DNA from: Immundisolibacter sp049322795
GTDB taxonomy: Bacteria; Pseudomonadota; Gammaproteobacteria; Immundisolibacterales; Immundisolibacteraceae
Assembly (NCBI GenBank): GCA_049322795.1
Contig: JBMOQH010000010.1
Location: 62,001-126,000, forward strand
Direction: 5' to 3'
Length of the DNA stretch: 64,000 nt
Shown: positions 61,102 through 64,000 of the stretch, piece after piece
Layout: each line of letters begins with the position of its first letter
How positions within the stretch are numbered: the first letter of the stretch is position 1
Notes under the pieces: model-generated
Database searches by the model: none
What the model was told of the DNA's origin: nothing
The model's input: only the letters and a program-made list of their open reading frames with translations
Translations under genes and position numbers: made by a program

Positions 61102-62243
61102 CAGGCGGCGGCCGTCTGAAACCGGTCCAGCGGCTGGCCGTTGTCGGCGAACCAGAACGGCAGCAGGGTCAGGCGCTTGAAGTAGTGTGCCACGTCGAGT
61201 TCGTCGGTGACGCCGATGCCGCCGTGCAACTGCACCGCGGTCTGCCCCACCAGGCGCCCGGCGTCGGCGCAGAACACCTGCGCCGCGGCCACCAGCCGCT
61301 GGCGCTCGGCGGTTGATTCACCCCCGCGCGCGCCGAAGCGCAGCGCCGCCGCCAGCGTCAGCGAGCGCGCCTGCTCGGCCGCCATGTACATGTCGACCAG
61401 CGCGTGCTGCAACACCTGGAAGTCGCCGATCTTGCGCCCGAACTGCTCGCGCGTGCGCAGGTACTCGGCGGTGCGGTCGATCAGCGCGCCCATGCAGCCG
61501 AGCGCCTCGGCGCAGCCGGCGATCGCCGCGATGTCGAGCAGCTCGTCGAGCAGCGCATGGCCGCCGGTCGGCTCGCCGAGCAGCGCGTCCTCGCCCAGCT
61601 CCACCCGGTTCAGCGTCACCTCGGCCGCGCGCAGGCCGTCGATGGTGGCGCAGCCGCGGCGGGTCACGCCGTAGGCGTTCCCGGGCACCAGAAACAGGCC
61701 AATGCCGCCCGGCGCGTCGTGGGCGCCGTGGCTGCGCGCGCTCACCACCAGCGTGTCGGCGCTCGCGCCGTGCAGCACCACCGCCTTGTGGCCGGAAAGC
61801 TGCCAGCCGCCGGTCACCTTTCTGGCCTTGGTGGCCACCTGCAACGCGCCCGGCCGGCCTCCGGTCTCGGTGCTGGCGAGCGCCAGCTTGTGCGTGCCGG
61901 CGATCACGCCCGGCAGGATGGCGTCCTTCTGCGCCGGCGTGCCGGCGCGCGCCACGGCCAGCCCGCCGAGCACCGTGGGCAGGTACGGCTCCACCACCAG
62001 CCCCCGACCGAACACCTCGAACAGGATGGCCAGATCCGCCACCGTGCCGCCGTAGCCGCCGGCATCCTCGGCGAACGGCAGGCCGAGCCAGCCGAGCTCG
62101 GCAAAGGTCTGCCAGTGCGCCCGGCTGTAGCCGGGTTCGGCCGCGACGATGGCCCGGCGCTGCTCGAAGCCGTAGTCGCGCTCCACAAAGCGCTCGGCCT
62201 GCTCCTTCAACAGCTGCTGGAATTCCGACAGGGCAAAGTCCAT
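61101..62243 (-). CDS. pimD: acyl-CoA dehydrogenase, PimD-like small subunit
   Basis: This 380-aa FAD enzyme (ATG 62243) contains LALASTETGGRPGALQ in place of the usual TEPxAGSD motif. Its C-terminal QLHGGIGVTDELDVAHYFKRL lacks the common catalytic YEGT block. This divergence is typical of subunits that work in heteromers, as PimD with PimC in pimeloyl-CoA and other dicarboxyl-CoA beta-oxidation. The large subunit is encoded just upstream on the same strand, with a repeat element between the two genes. Confidence 0.82.
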   Translation of the reverse strand: MDFALSEFQQLLKEQAERFVERDYGFEQRRAIVAAEPGYSRAHWQTFAELGWLGLPFAEDAGGYGGTVADLAILFEVFGRGLVVEPYLPTVLGGLAVARAGTPAQKDAILPGVIAGTHKLALASTETGGRPGALQVATKARKVTGGWQLSGHKAVVLHGASADTLVVSARSHGAHDAPGGIGLFLVPGNAYGVTRRGCATIDGLRAAEVTLNRVELGEDALLGEPTGGHALLDELLDIAAIAGCAEALGCMGALIDRTAEYLRTREQFGRKIGDFQVLQHALVDMYMAAEQARSLTLAAALRFGARGGESTAERQRLVAAAQVFCADAGRLVGQTAVQLHGGIGVTDELDVAHYFKRLTLLPFWFADNGQPLDRFQTAAA

Positions 62244-62265
62244 GACTGGTGCTTCCGTTTGATGC

Positions 62266-62406
62266 GCGTGCAAGTTCCGTCCCTGGAATTTGCACGCTCA
62301 CTGCCGCGCGGTACACGCCCGCCCGGCGTTCCGCTGATCGAGGCCTTAGGTCCTCGATCGCGCAGGGGCATCCTGCCCCTGACCGGCGCCGATTGCGTCG
62401 GCGCCG
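62266..62406 (-). repeat. multi-hairpin intergenic repeat, copy B
   Basis: The order of stem-loops matches copy A. hp1 is GCGTGCAAGTTCC/GGAATTTGCACGC, 13 bp with one G-T pair and a 6-nt loop (62266-62297). A GGTACACGCCCGC block follows with weak pairing. hp3 is GATCGAGG/CCTCGATC (62336-62359). hp4 is CAGGGGCA/TGCCCCTG (62363-62381). hp5 is CGGCGCCGA/TCGGCGCCG with a 5-nt loop (62384-62406). Stem sequences differ from copy A, yet pairing is kept. hp5 ends 3 nt from the pimC stop, and hp1 begins 22 nt before the pimD start. Confidence 0.83.
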
Positions 62407-62409
62407 CCG

Positions 62410-63594
62410 TTACAGGCCGAACACGGCCTTGGCGAGGATGTTCTTCTGAATCTCGTTGCTGCCGCCGTAGATCGAGGTCTTGCGGTTGTCGAAGTAGCTC
62501 GCCGCCAGCGGCGCCGCGTACTCCGGCCCCACCGGCGCCGTGTCCTGCCAGCCGAGCTTCAGCACCTTCACGTCGTACGGCAGCGCGTACGGCCCCACCG
62601 CCTGCATCAGCAGCTCGGTCAGCGCCTGCTGAATCTGCGTGCCGCGCACCTTCAGCAGCGAGGCCTGCGGCCCCGGGGCGTGGCCGGCGGCCTCCTCCCA
62701 CAGCGCGCGAAGGTCGGTGTACTCCAGCGCCAGCAGGTCGATCTCGAGCCGCGCCAGTTGGTCTGCGAAGCGGCGGTCGGCCAGCAGGCCGCGCTCGGTG
62801 GCGATGCGCTTCAGGCGCCGCAGCTGCTGCTTGCTGCGCGCCACGCCGGCGATGTTGCTGCGCTCGTGCCCGAGCAGGAACTTGGCGATGGTCCAGCCCT
62901 TGCCCTCGGCGCCGACCAGACAATCGGCCGGCACGAACACGTCCTCCAGGAACACCTGGTTGACCACGTGCAGGCCATCGATGGTGACGATCGGCCGCAC
63001 CGACACGCCCTTGGCCGTCATGTCGATCAACAGAAAGGAAATGCCCTCCTGCTTCTTGCCCGTGCTATCCGTGCGCACCAGCGCGAACATCCAGTCCGCG
63101 TAATGGGCATAGGTGGTCCAGATTTTCGAGCCGCTGACGCGGTAGCCGCCGTCCACCGCCTGCGCGCGGGTGCGCAGCGAGGCCAGATCGGACCCCGCGC
63201 CCGGCTCGGAGTAGCCCTGGCACCACCAGTCCTCGGACGACAGGATGCGCGGCAGAAAGCGCTTCTGCTGCTCCGGCGAGCCGAAAGCCATCAGCACCGG
63301 CGCCAGCATCTTCAGGCCGAACGGCATGATGCGCGGCGTGTCGGCGGCGGCCAGCTCGTCCTCGAAGATGTAGCGGCGCGTGGCCGACCAGCCGCAGCCG
63401 CCGTGCTCCACCGGCCACGACGGCGCGATCCAGCCCTGCAGGTACAGCAGGCGCTGAAAGCGCACGTAATCGTCCTTGCCGAGCGCCAGACCCAGTTCCA
63501 CCTTGCGGCGGATGTCGGCCGGGTAACGCTCGGCCAGAAAGGCGCGCACCTCGGCGCGGAACGCCTCGTCCTCGGGCGAGAAATCCAGATCCAT
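62410..63594 (-). CDS. pimC: acyl-CoA dehydrogenase, PimC-like large subunit
   Basis: This 394-aa FAD enzyme (ATG 63594, GGAGGAGC upstream) has CQGYSEPGAGSDLASLRTRA, KIWTTYAHYADWMF and GISFLLIDMTAKGVSVRPI. The C-terminal YGGSNEIQKNILAKAVFGL is also visible. By memory it resembles PimC of Rhodopseudomonas palustris throughout its length. With PimD it probably forms the heteromeric pimeloyl-CoA dehydrogenase acting on C7 or longer dicarboxyl-CoAs. The long frame upstream runs through the repeat copies C and D and is not coding. Confidence 0.85.
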   Translation of the reverse strand: MDLDFSPEDEAFRAEVRAFLAERYPADIRRKVELGLALGKDDYVRFQRLLYLQGWIAPSWPVEHGGCGWSATRRYIFEDELAAADTPRIMPFGLKMLAPVLMAFGSPEQQKRFLPRILSSEDWWCQGYSEPGAGSDLASLRTRAQAVDGGYRVSGSKIWTTYAHYADWMFALVRTDSTGKKQEGISFLLIDMTAKGVSVRPIVTIDGLHVVNQVFLEDVFVPADCLVGAEGKGWTIAKFLLGHERSNIAGVARSKQQLRRLKRIATERGLLADRRFADQLARLEIDLLALEYTDLRALWEEAAGHAPGPQASLLKVRGTQIQQALTELLMQAVGPYALPYDVKVLKLGWQDTAPVGPEYAAPLAASYFDNRKTSIYGGSNEIQKNILAKAVFGL

Positions 63595-63763
63595 GCCGCT
63601 CCTCCTGCGGTGAGATCGCCGGCCACTGCGGACCGTGCGTGGAATTGTAGGCGCTAGGCCGGCGGCACGCGGCTGCACGGCGCCGACGCACACCGCGCCA
63701 TCACCGTTTCGCGTGTATCGGTCGGGAACCCGTGGCACCGGCCGCAGGATCCCTTCGGCACAT

Positions 63764-63910
63764 GCCGAAAAATTCCGTCCCTGGAATTCTTCAGCTCGCC
63801 GCAGCGCGTTACACGCCCGCGATGCGCTCCCTGGATCGATGGCTTGCGCCATTGACCCAGGCCGGGGCGTCCTGCCCCGGACGGGAAGCGCCGAATACAT
63901 CAGCGCTTCC
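63764..63910 (-). repeat. multi-hairpin intergenic repeat, copy C
   Basis: hp1 is GCCGAAAAATTCC/GGAATTCTTCAGC with two mismatches (63764-63795). ACACGCCCGC follows. hp3 pairs TCGATGGC with GCCATTGA around TTGC, one pair being G-T (63837-63856). hp4 is CCGGGGCG/TGCCCCGG (63862-63880). hp5 is GGAAGCGCCGA/TCAGCGCTTCC with one mismatch (63884-63910). It lies upstream of pimC in the 406-bp stretch 63595-64000. The part nearer the gene (63595-63763) holds no ORF or motif that I can support. Confidence 0.8.
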
Positions 63911-63920
63911 TTGGGGACAC

Positions 63921-64000
63921 GCCGAAAAATCCCGTCCCTGGGATTTTTCAGCTCGCCGCAGCGCGGTACACGCCCGCGATGCGCTCCCTGGATCAATGGC
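63921..64000 (-). repeat. multi-hairpin intergenic repeat, copy D (cut by window edge)
   Basis: hp1 is GCCGAAAAATCCC/GGGATTTTTCAGC with loop GTCCCT (63921-63952). Relative to copy C the T-A pair next to the loop side has become C-G on both arms. The next bases GCTCGCCGCAGCGCGGTACA and the following CGCCCGCGATGCGCTCCCTG repeat copy C nearly exactly. It begins 157 bp after copy C, so the two are in tandem. The rest lies beyond the window. Confidence 0.8.

Noticed and set aside
63595..63996. Upstream extension of pimC through the repeats
   Set aside because: The frame stays open only because the repeats lack stops in it. The ATG at 63594 has a strong ribosome-binding site and gives the conserved N-terminus.
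63764..64000. CRISPR array suspected from repeated, palindromic units
   Set aside because: There are no short direct repeats with unique spacers. The unit is about 150 bp, made of different hairpins, and no cas genes are present.

Overview
This GC-rich window reads as the chromosome of a metabolically versatile, respiring proteobacterium, most likely a gammaproteobacterium. The uvrC-pgsA-tRNA-Gly-tRNA-Cys order, the RpfE-type gene overlapping recJ, a true FNR with all four cluster cysteines, and the nuoABCD order all fit. I cannot name a genus. Genes are densely packed, with many 4-nt stop/start overlaps and several GTG or TTG starts. No phage, insertion sequence, rRNA or CRISPR array was seen.

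Layout: 1-1767 is the start of a complex I operon (nuoA-nuoD, minus strand, nuoD cut by the window edge). 2054-5329 holds a family-5-like uracil-DNA glycosylase, uvrC, pgsA and two tRNAs. 5578-10234 encodes a three-subunit 2-oxoacid (probably 2-oxoglutarate):NADP+/ferredoxin oxidoreductase. 10234-16657 is a run of oxidoreductases and a secreted 5'-nucleotidase with a candidate PHO box. 16749-19390 is rpfE-like plus recJ. 19427-24816 (minus) is a sugar-phosphate block tkt-gap-pgk followed by an SDR and a TusA-like protein. 24974-30774 (minus) carries a crotonase, an acyl-CoA dehydrogenase with Asp at the usual Glu position, a ParE-type toxin-antitoxin pair, a peroxiredoxin, a hotdog thioesterase, an NRDE protein, a methyltransferase and AcpH. 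fnr lies divergently at 31018.

The accessory region of most interest is 31852-45169: an Acg/MoeY-like nitroreductase, a PEP-CTERM protein with repeated upstream motifs, a methyltransferase, and a tightly coupled minus-strand operon of two LuxI/FeeM-like acyltransferases, a ThiF/E1-like enzyme, a LolA-like periplasmic protein, a SPOR-beta-barrel fusion and an MMPL/RND exporter. It looks like a biosynthesis-and-export system for an unknown acylated molecule. A large VanZ-like membrane protein lies behind it.

45228-54314 holds sixA, ppx and a molybdate region: a half-size ModE, a ModE-box-controlled aldehyde dehydrogenase, full-length modE with its own box, an OprP-like porin, and modABC. 54378-60066 is a six-gene Mrp/Pha cation/proton antiporter with fused A and B subunits. 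60190-63594 has an EamA transporter and PimD/PimC-like acyl-CoA dehydrogenases.

Four copies of a roughly 140-160 bp intergenic element made of successive stem-loops (28092, 62266, 63764, 63921) share architecture and show compensatory base changes. This is the best candidate for an undescribed element. Together the Asp-type acyl-CoA dehydrogenase, PimCD and KorABC point to alicyclic or aromatic acid metabolism through pimeloyl-CoA, which is inference.
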